Shown here: positions 13,230 to 25,297 of the stretch, one piece after another
How positions within the stretch are numbered: position 1 is the first letter of the stretch
Layout: every line of letters begins with the position of its first letter
Source of the DNA: Crocodylus rhombifer
Lineage: Eukaryota > Chordata > Crocodylia > Crocodylidae
Reading direction: 5' to 3'
Length of the DNA stretch: 64,000 nt
Assembly (NCBI GenBank): GCA_038503035.1
Contig: JAVSML010000955.1
Span: 328,616-392,615 of the forward strand
Position numbers and translations under genes: made by a program
Notes under the pieces: model-generated
The model's input: the letters and a program-made list of their open reading frames with translations, nothing else
Databases searched by the model: none
What the model was told of the DNA's origin: nothing

Positions 13230-14437
13230 GACGTATCTTGCTTGACCAATCTCATTTCCTTCTATGACCAGGTGACCTATCACCTGGACAAGGGAAAAGA
13301 GATTGATGTCCTATATCTTGACTTCAAAAAAGCCTTCAATCTGGTACCCCATGATCACCTCTTGGCGAAACTGGCCAATTGTGGCCTTGGGTCCACCACA
13401 ATACTCTGGCTGAGAAATTGTCTCTGTGGTCAGACCCAGAGGATAGTAATTGATGGAAGTCAATCATCACGGTGTCCTGTGACCAGTGGGGTCCCACAAG
13501 CCTCTGTCCTTGGACCCATATTGTTCAACATCTTCATTAATGATGTGGACATTGGAGTCAGAATTGGACTGGCCAAGTTTGCCGAGAACACCAAACTTTG
13601 GGGCAAAGCATCCACACCAGAACACAGGCGGGTGATCCAGGCTGACCTGGACAGGCTCAGCAAATCGGCAGATGAGAACCTGATGGTGTTTAACACCAAA
13701 AAATGCAAGGTTCTCCACCTTGGGAAGAAAAACCTGCAGCATCCTTATAGGCTCGGCAGTGCTACGTTGGCTAGCACTATGGAAGAAAGAGACTTGGGGG
13801 TCATGATTGACCACAAGATGAACATGAGCCTGCAATGCAATGCTGCAGCTAGTAAAGTGACCAAAATAATGGCTTGCATCCATAGATGCATCTCAAGCAA
13901 ATCCCGGGATGTCATTCTCCCCTTGTACTTGGCCTTGGTGAGGCTACAGCTGGAGTACTGTGTCCAGTTTTGGGCTCCACAATTCAAAAAGGATATGGAG
14001 AAGCTTGAAAGAGTCCAGAGAAGAGCTATGCGTGTGATCAGAGATCAGGAAAACAGACCTTACAACGACAGGCTGAGAGCCATGGGTCTCTTTAGCCTGG
14101 AAAAGCACAGGCTCAGGGGTGATCACCAGTATTGCAGGGAACATTTGTTCACCAGAGCACCCCAAGGGATGATGAGGTTGAATGGTCATAAACTACTGCA
14201 AGACCCGTTCAGGCTGGACATAAGGAAGAATTTCTTTACTGTCCGAGCCCCCAAGGTCTGGAACAGTCTGCCAGCAGAGGTGGTTCAAGCACCTACATTG
14301 AACACCTTCAAGAGCAAATTGTATGCTTATCTTGCTGGGATCCTATGACCCCAGCTGACTTCCTGCCCTTTGGGCATGGGGCTGGACTTGATGATTTTCC
14401 AAGATCCCTTCCAGCCCTAATGTCTATGAAATCTATC
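13230..14437 (+). mobile_element. CR1 LINE, 5'-truncated copy
   Basis: Non-LTR retrotransposon fragment that starts inside the reverse transcriptase domain and runs to the 3' end, where the typical tail reads TCCAGCCCTAATGTCTATG. It is closely similar to the copy at 54.1 kb over its whole length, apart from a 33-bp internal deletion. Its 5' truncation is the usual outcome of target-primed reverse transcription. Confidence 0.93.
13242..14348 (+). pseudogene. CR1 ORF2 reverse transcriptase remnant, catalytically dead
   Basis: Open for about 368 codons but not a functional gene. The reading frame lacks the endonuclease and N-terminal RT regions. The segment LDFKKAFNLVPHDHL is RT motif A, GVPQASVLGPILFNIFIND is motif B with the usual PQG changed to PQA, and the catalytic FADD box of motif C is changed to FAEN, which loses both aspartates. 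The C-terminal CR1 region (LDIRKNFFTVRAPKVWNSLP) is present. Relative to the second copy, eleven codons are missing after RLRGD. The first codon of the open frame is TTG, so no genuine start is evident. Confidence 0.92.
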
Positions 14438-14559
14438 TACACTCGGCAAAAATAATGTAATGGTTTCTCAATACTCTACACATTAATTTTCAGTAGTGTC
14501 AGATTCCTATGATATCTCAATGAGAATTGAAAGTGTAACATATGAATATGGCAGGGCAC

Positions 14560-15345
14560 CTTTGTTACCTGCCACTTTAAGGGCCAGAACAGGCTGCAGA
14601 GCAGCCTTCAGGTGGATTCACCCCCAATCAGGAGTCACATGACCAGCAGAAGGCGGACTAATTGGGAACTGGAACCAGCTCCCTGATATAAGAGCAGGCC
14701 CTGAGTAGTAGGGCCAGCAGTTTCCAGAAAGCAGCTGGAGGGGGAACATAGCTTGGCTGGAGCTGCTGCTCACATAACACCTTTTGAAGGTACAGACCAA
14801 AAACTATGAGGATGGTGGAGGTTCCTGGTCCTGTGGCATGACCTAAAACTGCAGCTTGCTGAGTTTGGATGATATGGTGGGGCTGCTTTTGTCAGGGCAG
14901 CTTCCAAGAAATGCCACATCTGTGCCAATAAATGGGTACCAGAGATAGTCAGCCCCAGCTGCCTTGTAGGTTAGCTGTGGAGGGGAAAGGCTAGGGGAGC
15001 ACAGCCTGAGAGAGAACCACAGGGGACCAGGTCCACTGAGTGGGGCCTGAGGCAGGGCCCAGGCCCATAGTATGGGGTCTGGCCAAGGGTCCAGGTTGTC
15101 TGCAGGCACCTAAGACCTGAGTGGGCCACTGGCCATGGGGGCTAGACACATCTGCAGGCACATGAAACACATGGGGTGTAAGGCTCCCTAGTCTCAGAAA
15201 GGGGGTAGTATAGGATCTGGCAGCCATGTAGAGTAAGGCCTTATGGGACCTGAAGGGCTGCACATGGGCCAACAGGGGTGGCAGGAGTCAACAGCCATGT
15301 AGAGTAGGGTCATAAGGGGCCTGAAGGACTGCACATGGGCTGACC
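14560..15345 (+). repeat. LTR-like or unclassified repeat block with tandem 71-bp units
   Basis: Composition shifts sharply from the AT-rich flank. A TATA-type sequence (TATAAG, 14687-14692) is followed 240 bp later by AATAAA (14927-14932), the order seen in LTRs. Two near-identical segments starting CAGCCATGTAGAGTA at 15221 and 15292 show a period of 71 bp. No gag or pol sequence adjoins it, so it could be a solo LTR or another repeat class. Confidence 0.35.
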
Positions 15346-18300
15346 ACATCATTTATATGATAATATAAATTAGATTATCTAGATTATCTGCCAATTTTCA
15401 GAGATTATGGATTATAAATGCCATAACATATTTTAAAGCAGCATGGACCTGTTTTAAGAGGAATGTAGGAACATTTTACATTTCTGTCCATTTCTGTCCT
15501 ACATGGTATTAGGTTGAGTTGAAGATTGGTGGTTTGATATTCTCTTTTTTTCCATGCAGACCCTCTTCAGCCAACTAGAAGATGGTATTCTTAAATCTGA
15601 CTCCTCCACTGCATCAGCAGTCATTTCCTCTTAGTTCTCCATCTGGGATTTTGATAGTTTTGGTCTAAGATGTAGCCTTGAAGTAAAACATAGATTAACT
15701 GGCTCAAGAAGTATGACTCTTTCCCTTTAATATTAGTATGAAGTCTATGGCACCTTTATTTTATGGGTATTATTTTTCAAAGCTGAAACAAGTGTGCTAG
15801 TAGCAACCAGTTTATTTCAGGAGATGCTCCTGCTTGTGAAGAGGAAAGTGAGCAATTTTTCATGGAGACCTTGCTGTTTGCCTATTCTGAAGGTGTCTGC
15901 ACTAATCTAAATTAGTTCAGGCCCAGAAATATTAAATGGCTTTTATACCTGTAGTCAGAAAATGCCATGGATTTCCTTTCAGAGAACTAAATGCAATAAT
16001 CTTTGATTTGATGTAGGGTATGAACATTGCTGTTTATGTCATGTTATTATGAAAGCACCTTTGGGAGGCTGTGTTCCATATGCACTTTTCACAAGAAAAA
16101 AATCTTCCTTGGTTCAAAGGTAACTCATGATTTTCCTGTATTCTGATTGAGGGTTAAGATAATTCCCTTACTATGCTTTAAATAAACTCAGTGAAGTAGG
16201 TAAATATTAAGATTATAGAGTACCACTTGCACATTACTCTTGGCAGAAAACTTTTTAAAACCTGTGATTGGCTGAAAATCTTAAACTCTTCCAGTAAAAT
16301 ACTAGTGAAATAATGTGCAGTGTACACTTTTGAAGCAGAAGGGAATCATCTTTTCATTTGAATATTTGTATTGTTGGACCTCCCAACCACTGGCTTATGC
16401 TGGCAACAAGGCTAAATTAATCTGAAAAGTGGGTTAAAGAAGGGAGTATACCTTGGTCTGGTTTTATTTTCAGTTTCGGTTAAGTAAGGTATTCTTTATT
16501 GTGCATCCTCTAGTCCTAGGAGGCTGTTTCTCTGTTTCATCCCAAAGATACCTGTATTTTAGTGAAGGATTCATAAATGCATTATTGTTATTCACTATTA
16601 ATTGGAGTTAACATGCTAACATTTTCTACACTTACTTCCTCTTTTATTTACGTGACTACTTGAAGAAAATTTAGGGGGATCAGATTTTGCATGAAGGCAG
16701 AGCCCTGCACCAAGAACACAGCTAAATGCATAATCCAAGCCTTTTCTAGTTAGCCTGCAGTACTGGGAAAGAGTACATATTGTATTACAGCCCCAGTAAG
16801 GCATAACACCATGCTTTCCATAGTGTCCCCTCCATCTGTTAAACTTTTAACTTAATTTAATTAAACCATGAAATACAGTATGGAGTTTTTTTCTTACATT
16901 CCTGAGGTGTTTTCATGCATTTTGTTTAGTGATCTTCTATTTAATCTTTAGGTTTCATCATTATTGCCAAAGCTTAAAAATCCAAGCCTCTCTTCACAAA
17001 TCCAACCTTAATACAGTCTTGAGTAAAAAGTTGAGAATTTTTTTCTATATTATGTCCCATAGCAGAACTTATCCTTAACAGAGATCATTGAGAAAAGCAT
17101 AAGGTTTCAAGCATTCAAATATTTGAAAAAAACTAGGGTTCTTGGAGCACTGAGACAGAAATATGATTTCCTAGGATTTTCTGTGGATTTTGAACTTTTC
17201 ATAAAAACGTGGAAATTTTTTGACAAAGATCAATCTTCTGAGCATGGATTTTGTTTTGTTCCTGTTATTTTTGTAGGTTTTATTCCTAACCCAATATTGT
17301 AAATATAGGTTAGAACAACATTATTCACAGCCACATCCTTCACATCTTCCAAATTTGTTTATGCTAATACCTACACTAAAGAGTAACACTTTTTACAGTG
17401 AAAACTAAAATATTTAAATAAAAAGAAATAAGCTCTGTTCAAGAATACCACTCAAACCACTGCTACCCTGGGTTCTCACTTTATGGTATGCATTTTGGTT
17501 TGAGTGCATGCCTCCCAGAAGTGACTAGGAGCTCCTATGTACATGTGGGGAGCCTGCTCTGCCCCGTTGGAAATCCAGCACATTGGAGCACAGCATGGAA
17601 ATTGAAGTGCTCCCTCAGCCTTCTGCATCATTTTTATCAGTGTCCCTGCACTGAAAAAATGGCAGCAGGGTGCTTTGAAATAAAACACATTGAATGAGCT
17701 TTAGCACAAAGTGCCCCACCACCCTTTTTTCAGCACAGGAATATGTGGGGCCGCTGATACACGTGGTGTGAGGCCACTGATACACGTAATGCGCGGGCAC
17801 TTTTAATTAACGTGACTGCTAATTAAAGTGCCTGGGACTGCATTCCAAAGCACATGTAAAAATGCCCTAGAAGTCTAAATAGGACCTGAGAAAATGGTTG
17901 TATTTCCTCTAAAACTTCTGTATTAAAATATAGCAACTGATGCTGCCCCTAGTAGCAATGGCAGGACCATTAGCACAGAATGGATGTAGATGACACTGGC
18001 TTTTTAGCTACCAAACACCAGGATTGTTAATTACAAGTATGTGAATCAAATAGTTTAAAATGGCTCCATTGTTGACAAATCTGCGAGAAAAAATATTTGT
18101 GGGGCAAGGAGTTACAGCACTGGTTTGTCGAATTAAGATTTTTGTCTTCCTAGTATCAAAGGGCCATGTTCCCTTCTAGAGATCATAAACAACAAGAAGT
18201 CTAAGCTGAGCAGGGGTTAAAAGAGACTTTTTTCTGTTTACTGCAAACCCAAGTATTTTTAGTAAGCACTCTGTGGCTAAGAAATGCAGTCTGAGGAGCT

Positions 18301-20004
18301 GTTCTGACCTTACTGCAATTCAGATATAATCTGAGTAAACAAACATTTCTGCTCCTAGAGATTTTACAAGTCACATAACTGGTTTCATTACTTGATAAAA
18401 GCCTTGAGCTGAAGCACAGACCAAATATCATTACTCTTTGTTGGTACACCCCTTCCTTCCAGGACAAGTTCAGGTATGTTATGACATTTGGATGCATAGT
18501 AATGCTGAAGACAATTTGCTTGGTTCTGTTTTTGCTTCAAAGCTCCCTTTGCAAACTACAAATTTTAAATCATTGAGACTACCCATGTGAAATGGCTAAG
18601 GGACATAAACTGATTTAAGGATTTTACATTTAAAACAGGCTGGTAATCCCCAATGGATCAGAAATGTGAGTAAAAAGAAGTTTATCCAGCTGCCCTGGAA
18701 GGTTGTATATGGTGTCTTTGTAAGGTCTGAGCCTGAAGACCTGATATTGCTTCTTCTAGAAACAGGGAGTTATCTGTATCTACATTTATTTATGAAGGGG
18801 GAATACTTTCCACACAGTTTAACCTGAAATTTAGTTTAGTCTTGCTGGCACTTATTTCATGGCAGACAGGGAGGAATTTAGTTTTTTTTCACTGACCTGA
18901 ATATTACAAATTAAAAAAGCTACTAACTATTGTCAAGAGCTGGTGTGTGATGAATTTCTCCCATACTTGCTAATTCAGTTGACACTATCCCACATTTTAT
19001 AACTCCCTTCTGCATTTTTAGAACAATCCATGAAACTATTAGGCAATGGATAGCTCCTGATTAGATACTTGCTACATTGGCACAATGTCAATCTCTTGTC
19101 TGTGGCTCTGAACAGCAGTAGATGGCCTGCTGACTAATGTGACTGCTTCATTTTCTTCTTGGTTCCACTTCTGGTATTTCAGCGGCATGAAACAAACAGA
19201 AATAGCATTACCTCTTCCCAGGCTAAGCTTTTGGTAGTCAGAAGGGACACAATAGGAAAAAGAAAAGGACAGAGACTGTGGAATGCAGAATGAAGCACCG
19301 AAATGAAAGATTAAGGGAACATAGGAGCTTAGACAGATGGAGGCAAAGGGGGAGCATGGGACCCTACAGAATCAAGGCCAACTAGACTGAAATAAAAATG
19401 GAGAAATCAGGAGTATCACCTAGATATGATAGACTGATTTCTTCTATATAAATATTAACAATAGAAATGAAAAGGTCATAAAATGTTCAAATGAGGACAA
19501 AGGGAATGCAGGGTGAAAGGAAGATAAAGAGAAAAGAGATAAAAGGATGAGATGCTTTCCTTTCATGGAAAATACAGAAAGGGGAGAATTTAGAGCCCCG
19601 TCATCAGAGAGGCATACAGGGGAGAATGCTCATTCCTCTCTTGCAGGAGGAGAGGGAGGAAGAGATCTCTATAGACACTAGAATGAACAATGACCCTTCT
19701 TTTCCTGAAGACTTAGCAGGTCACTGGATGCTTCCCACTGAAGAACAGAGCTATAGTCAGGGCAGGAAATTTCGTGGCTATTCCTAAAGGCTTGAATGTA
19801 GGGAGTGAGAAAGATCAGATGAGAATCTCAGGAGGAAAGGCTGAGGCTGGGGGAGGGAAAGGGAAATCTGAGAATGGAAAGGATAGGACAGAACAGGTCA
19901 AATTAAGGGGAGGAGTGTGAGCAGAAGAGTTTGTGACCTCTGGAACCTAGAACAGAACCCAAGATATTTGAGGTTTTATCTAAGCAATACTAATAGACCC
20001 CTTC
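15346..20004. other. Intergenic, no gene seen
   Basis: AT-rich to about 19.15 kb, then a purine-rich plus strand (about 19190-19930) with no recognised gene. The possible hAT end at 17.7-17.9 kb is listed separately. Confidence 0.55.
17690..17875. repeat. Possible hAT-like terminal region
   Basis: The right edge CATGTAAAAATGCCCTAG, reverse-complemented, begins CTAGGGCATTTTTACATG, a plausible hAT-type end. The interior has TAATTAA inverted pairs (TTTTAATTAACGTGACTGCT against CTAATTAAAGTGCC). The left end was not found. Confidence 0.3.
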
Positions 20005-20135
20005 TAATGTTGATATAGCTTATACTAGCAAAAATGTTCTTTCTGGTATAGCTTAAACCAGTTCCCTGGAGGGATTTAGCTATACTGGTGTAAAGATTTT
20101 TTTTTTTTTGCACCAGTAGGACTATATCAACATTA
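20005..20135. mobile_element. Small inverted-repeat element (MITE-like)
   Basis: TAATGTTGATATAG (20005-20018) is the exact reverse complement of CTATATCAACATTA (20122-20135), and pairing continues inward through TTATACTAGCAAAAA against TTTTTTGCACCAGTAGG with mismatches. A poly-T run lies at about 20098-20109. Superfamily not assigned. Confidence 0.6.
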
Positions 20136-20349
20136 AGTTTGCCATCATGGCTATGCTGATTAGAGGTACTTTTTTCACAATTCTAACCAACACAAGCTAT
20201 ATCCATGCATATTTTCAAATGTAGACATGTCTATTTTCCAGGTGTCATTAGTACCCATGAAATTGACGAGCAGTATGTTTCACCTTTCTCTAGTGCTAGT
20301 TCACCTAGAAGACTGCAAACTGCTGCTGCTGCTGTAGCTAAGCTATCTT

Positions 20350-20430
20350 GATTTTTCTGTTTCTCAGTTGCACATCCGTAAAAAGGTGATGATAATAGCC
20401 TGACAGTTTACACAGGTATCCTGAAAATGA
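20350..20430 (+). repeat. MIR-like SINE fragment
   Basis: TTTCTCAGTTGCACATCCGT, then AAAAAGGTGATGATAATAGC, resembles MIR CTCAGTTTCCTCATCTGTAAAATGGGGATAATA. Short and diverged. Confidence 0.5.
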
Positions 20431-20575
20431 ATTCACTGACATCTCTGACATACTCATATGCTATAGTAATTAGCATCCTAGGAAAAACCATGAGGGAATT
20501 AATTATTATACTGTTAGAGTAGCATATGACTGGAACCACCCATCAAATAATTAGGAGAAAACAAAATAGCGAGGG

Positions 20576-21182
20576 AGGGTGGAGGGGTGTGAGGGAGAAT
20601 GAAGGGGTGTGGGGACCCCCCCACATACTTCTCCACATGGCACAGCCCCCACTACCAGCATGAGGTGGGAGCACTCAGGACCCATGCAGGCATTGGTGCT
20701 CGACCACATGGCTCTGGCCAGTACTGCATGTGGGGGTGAAAAGTGCAGCCTATCTATTAGGGGACTCTGCATGGCAGGCATGCAGCTCCCACACTTGCAT
20801 GGCAGTGGGGGAAGCCCTGCACTGGAGCCAGCTGTCTTTGTCGCTCCCTTTCACGCGGGTGCTGGGACTCCATCGGGAGTGGAGGGAGCCCTACCCTGTG
20901 CTTCCCCATGGAGTCCTGGGACCTGCACTGCAGGAGATGGGGAAGGCAGCCAGCTCTAGCACAGGGCTTCCCCAAGTGCCATGTGAGTGCGGGAGCTGCA
21001 CGCATGCCACACAGAACCCCACAATAGAAGGCAGGAAGGTTGCACTCCTCACTCCCATGTGCAGCACTGGCTGCAGCCATGTGCAACCGGGCACTATTGC
21101 CTGCTGCTGACAATGGGGGCTGCGGGCCATGTGTAAGTATGTGTGGAGGGTCCCCACACCCCTCCACCCTCCCTCACACCCA
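20576..21182. mobile_element. Large foldback (inverted repeat) element, arms about 300 bp
   Basis: The left arm (about 20576-20885) and the right arm (about 20886-21182) are diverged inverted copies with almost no spacer. For example, GAGGGAGGGTGGAGGGGTGT on the left recurs in the reverse complement of 21158-21178, and GGGGAAGCCCTGCACTGGAG pairs with GGGGAAGCCCTGTGCTAGAG. Sequence beyond it to about 21640 ends in a hAT-like reversed terminus (CAGGGCCAGACAAAATACAG), so the whole block 20540-21640 may be one element. Several overlapping frames of 115-144 codons across it are by-products of its GC content. Confidence 0.7.
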
Positions 21183-21640
21183 CACCCTGCCCAACCGAGG
21201 TCCACTCTCCCGCTGCTTCCCTGGGTGTGGGCTCCATGCTGCCACCAACCCAACCCCACACTCCCTACCCCAACCAGCTGCAGCTCCCCCCTGCCTCTGC
21301 CGCACCCCAGCTCCCACTGCTTCTACGTGTTGCCCAGAGTGGGCAAGACACTGGGGAAGCCAAGCAGGTCACCTGGGGTGGCTATAGCAATGGCAGCAGC
21401 ATTCCCACCTGGAAGATGCTGCTGGCTAGGCTGGGCCCTTCTGCCTATGAGGGTGGGAGCAAGGCACAATGGTTATGTTTGGAGGTGTATGTATACATGG
21501 GCATCTCGCTCCCACCCTCATGGGCAGAAGGGCTGGGCAGGGTAGAATTCATTGGTGGGTGCCCACATGCCAGATGAAAGTGTCTGGTGGGCTGGATCTA
21601 GCCTGTGGGCTGTATTTTGTCTGGCCCTGCTCTATCACAA

Positions 21641-24119
21641 CTACATAGGTGGTCCAATAAAAGATATTACCCTAAGAAATCCTTGAAATTATTTAGGATA
21701 TGTGTTCAGTTCTCCAAATAAATGTATCTACTAGGTCCTGCACTCAAGTTTATTTACTTGCTTAGTTTTTCAAAAATTAGCTACTGTGGGTTTACATTGG
21801 AAGTGCTTGTGAAGGGATGAAAAGGGGTCTTAAACACCAGTGTTCTGTCTCAACTCCTGGAAGACTTCTGAGGAGGCGGGCATGGGATAGACCTTATAAC
21901 TCTGTTCTGTTCCTCAAGTGTGAAAGTGTCTCATCTCCAAATGAAGAAAATAATGTTGTATAAATGTTCATATGAAGGAAGTTTGTCCTTAACTGGGGGG
22001 TGGGGTGGGGATCTTGATTAGGAACTTTTATTATAGTTTTTCAGTTTTTTACTATGTGACAATAACAGAAAAGAGTTTAGATTTCAAGCTCTTGGATTTT
22101 CCATTATATAGAGCGGAAGCAGCTCGACAATAGCTCTTTCTGTTTGTTAAGTGCAGTAAGGAGTGGGAGAAGGGAAGACACTTGAAAGCATCTATGAGTT
22201 AGTAATGTATAATGTGGGCACACTGCTGTCAGTAAGTGGTTTCCAGAACTATACATCTTGGAGTTTCCAAGTGTATTGCTCCCATATTCCTATGAGAATA
22301 GCAAAGAGACAGACAGAACTGGAATAATGAGATGAAGATAAAGCACTGCATGAAGATTGCTGGGTACTAGGTTTAGGTAATACTGTCTAAAGAAGCTGAA
22401 ATATAGGGACAACATTCTGAGTATCCCTTCTTTTCCCTCATTGAGGATATTATAGTGTGATATTACTGCCATGAAGATTGATGGGTTTTTCACTGGAAAG
22501 TGCAGGTTTCAACAAAGCTGGAGGGAAACTACAATTATGTTAGTGACCTAAGGCTTTGACTTTTCATATCAATGTGGTATGACGTGATTTAACAGTCTGT
22601 GAGCTCTTAATTCTAGTTTTGATTTCATTGACTCTCTGAATAGCCCTACTCCTTTTAGTACCATTTACAGTATCCGTGCATTCTCTCTCCTGTGCTAAAA
22701 GTTGGAAGTCTGGAACCTGGGGGTCCCTCCCCATATGAGACAGATATTAAAGATCATGAGAAATTGAATTACCTTGCCCTCACAGAAAATGTAGACTATA
22801 GGTCTTATTTGCTGTAATATACACACGGACTGTTGAAAATCATAGCGTGTTGAAGAGGATATTGAATAAGGATTCAATATACAATGAAGTATGTTGAATA
22901 AGGATAAGGGGAATATTTGGAGGATCTGAGAGATAGAATATGGGGCTAGATGGACTGATTTTCAGTCCTAGTATCGTATATCTTACGTTCTTATGGTCTT
23001 AGGGTCTTGGACATATGGGAGTGAGCTCTGAAGCCCAGTACTGTGGGGCATGCTGGAATATTGCTTGAACTTAGCAGAAAATAAGAGGAGTAGTAATTTG
23101 AACACGATAGAGGTAAATCTTATTTTTGAAGGATCCCTCCCATTTACTCTTTAATGACCATCACTGCAAACATCCTGAACCTGACTATTCCAACATTCCA
23201 GCTGAGAGAGAACTACTGACAGAAACTTTCAGTGCCACAGCAGCTAAAAATGGATTAATTTTCATTTACACTGGATAAGAATGTGCAATTGGGCAGTAAT
23301 CACAAAGCATCTGATTCACTGTAGATCCTCCCACCTGTACCTCATGGTAACTGCTTTGGGTACCGTTGCCTTTACATAACTAAAGAAGTTTGTAGCAGTA
23401 CAACACAAAAGGTACTGTCCTTCCTGGGGACTCTTTTGCTTCTGAAGTACTCCCATTGTTATCGTGACTGCCAAAAATTAGCCATGAGCAAGGTTAAACA
23501 AAGTAAATGTAAGTGTGACAGAAGTGAGTGCACTATAGTATAGTGATACCAAGCTAGTTTTAAATTAGGTAGGTCAGGTATTGATAATAGTCTAACCACA
23601 TAGACATACATAGAGCTCAGCATGGCATAAAGCTCAGCATGAGCTAATTTAGCCTGGCTATGTGGTTACCTTGCTGTCTGAACATATCTGAGAGAAAGAC
23701 CTAACACAGAACTGGTATAAGCTGGTGCCTGTAATATAGCTGAAATGGCTTAGAGCAATTTTGCTGTCATTTATACTAGGGCAATTAATGGTAAATATGT
23801 GCACATGAAGTCAGAATTGGGCCCACAGTCTTAATCTAACTTCATGTCTCTATTTTAACATGAGTGAAGAGATCCTGCACAGCTAGTTCACCCTGCTACA
23901 TAACATAATGATGACAACACAATATTGTGGTCAGTTTAGTTGGCAAGGTTGGAAGGTTGGCAGTTGAATCATTTGCCCATTGGGAATTTTCCTATTGCCT
24001 GGAAAAATGGTGAATGTTGCCCACCTTCCTCATTCCTCTTCTAAGGCAATAAGAAAATGGGGAATGAATCTTTGAGCAAGCATGAAAATAAAAAGAACAT
24101 TTTAGGCTTCATGGAAGTA
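21641..24119. other. Intergenic downstream of PCDH18, no gene seen
   Basis: AT-rich. It holds the CR1 remnant at 22.9 kb and weakly repeated words (AGCTCAGCATG twice at 23612-23643). Longer PCDH18 3' UTR forms could extend into it. Confidence 0.55.
22935..23000 (+). mobile_element. CR1/L3-like 3'-end remnant
   Basis: The stretch GGGCTAGATGGACTGATTTT, followed by CAGTCCTAGTAT and TTACGTTCTTATGG, matches the well-known CR1-type 3' end (GGGCTAGATGGACC...TCTTATGTTCTTATG). Sequence upstream to about 22.7 kb may belong to the same old copy. Confidence 0.65.
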
Positions 24120-24608
24120 GACAACTCTTTATTACAAGTATGAAACATTGCAACAAGATGTTGAATCAGTTATTAATACTAACGTCTGGATAATGTGTCA
24201 GTGGGTTCAAGTCTGTATTGTGACATCTGGAGTGTTTTAAAAAAGTTATGGAAACAGTGTCCCTGCCTCTCATTTTGTTTACACACGTTCGTGGCAAGAA
24301 TCTGGAATGTCAAACACCAACAGTGCCAGCTATATACACATAGGAAAACATGCTTGCCATGGGAGTACAAAAATAAAATTTATTTGTTAAATTACACATA
24401 AATATAAGGTACAAATGTATTTTTAAAATACAGATAAAGATAATCACACTTGCATTGTGTACATATGAAAATACAGGGTTTTTTTTTTAATATTCAACAT
24501 ACACAGACACATTTATGATAAATGCAACTAATTGGCAATGCCAGTTCTTTTCATTCTGGTATTTTTCCAGTTTTCCATAAATATGGAAAAATATGCTTTT
24601 AAAAACCT
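24120..24608 (-). other. PCDH18: PCDH18 3' UTR with two poly(A) signal candidates
   Basis: This AT-rich sequence follows the stop codon. On the minus strand, AATAAA hexamers occur at 24384-24379 and 24133-24128. The second is followed by a T/G-containing stretch (AGTTGTCTACTT), so a 3' end near 24.11 kb is plausible. The true end and any longer forms cannot be fixed from sequence alone. Confidence 0.55.
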
Positions 24609-25122
24609 CTAGTTCTGCCGGACATCTTGCAGCAGCTTGTTAATTTCTGCTACCAGCTCACTAGCATCCATTAGTTCATGTTTACCATCATTGAGGTGGT
24701 TAAGCACATTGTCAAAATCATCTTCTTCGTAGTTTTCTGGAATTTCCTCCATGGCTGGAAGCCATTTAGAAGAAGGCTGTGCACTTGAGTGAGTCCCCAG
24801 AGTAGGCCCATTGTTGTTTGCAGGGTTTTGGAAATGTGTACTGGCTGCCCATGCTGCTACCCCTTGTGGGTAATTTACAGTCTTGGATGCCAAATGTCCC
24901 TTCCTGCGCTCTAGTGAGTTTGAGCGATCCATTTCATTGCATTCTGTATAGTTGTCCAGTGAAGGAGGCAACAAGCGCTGAAAGACGCTGCTCATTTCAG
25001 AGAGGAGAGATGAGGTACATGTGTCCCCTGAATCTTCCTCACCCTGACAATCTTTACCAAAGGTTGAAAAGCTCTTTTTCTTCTCACTAGCATCTGCAGC
25101 CTGTGAATCTTCTTCTAGTGCA

Positions 25123-25158
<36 letters not shown>

Positions 25159-25297
25159 AGCTGTTGCTGTGACTGAAATTCCTCCCCTGGAATAAACATG
25201 TTACTTCTGTAATCAGAAGATGGAGAGGGCAAAGGTGGCATCCAGCACTGGTCAGAGTGTCCCAGAACTCGGCATTCCTCTGTGCATAGCCTCATTG
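24609..25297 (-). CDS. PCDH18: PCDH18 coding exon 4: C-terminal tail with poly-Q and WIRS-like motif
   Basis: Terminal coding exon that starts with the last two bases of Ala913 after a GATTACAG acceptor and ends with TAG at 24611-24609. It begins [18 protein letters not shown], a cysteine-containing block of the PCDH18 tail. The tail then carries Q954-Q970, broken by one Ser and one Leu, with eleven uninterrupted Gln before a His. The motif FSTFGK (989-994) fits the consensus hydrophobic-x-[ST]-F-x-x. The C-terminus is acidic and helical ([15 protein letters not shown]) and ends in KLLQDVRQN. The upstream in-frame residues MVLITA are intron read-through, not coding. Confidence 0.96.

Noticed and set aside
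20551..21577. Group of overlapping 115-144 codon frames on both strands
   Set aside because: They follow the inverted arms of the foldback element. Cys/Pro/His-rich translations on several frames at once indicate composition, not coding.
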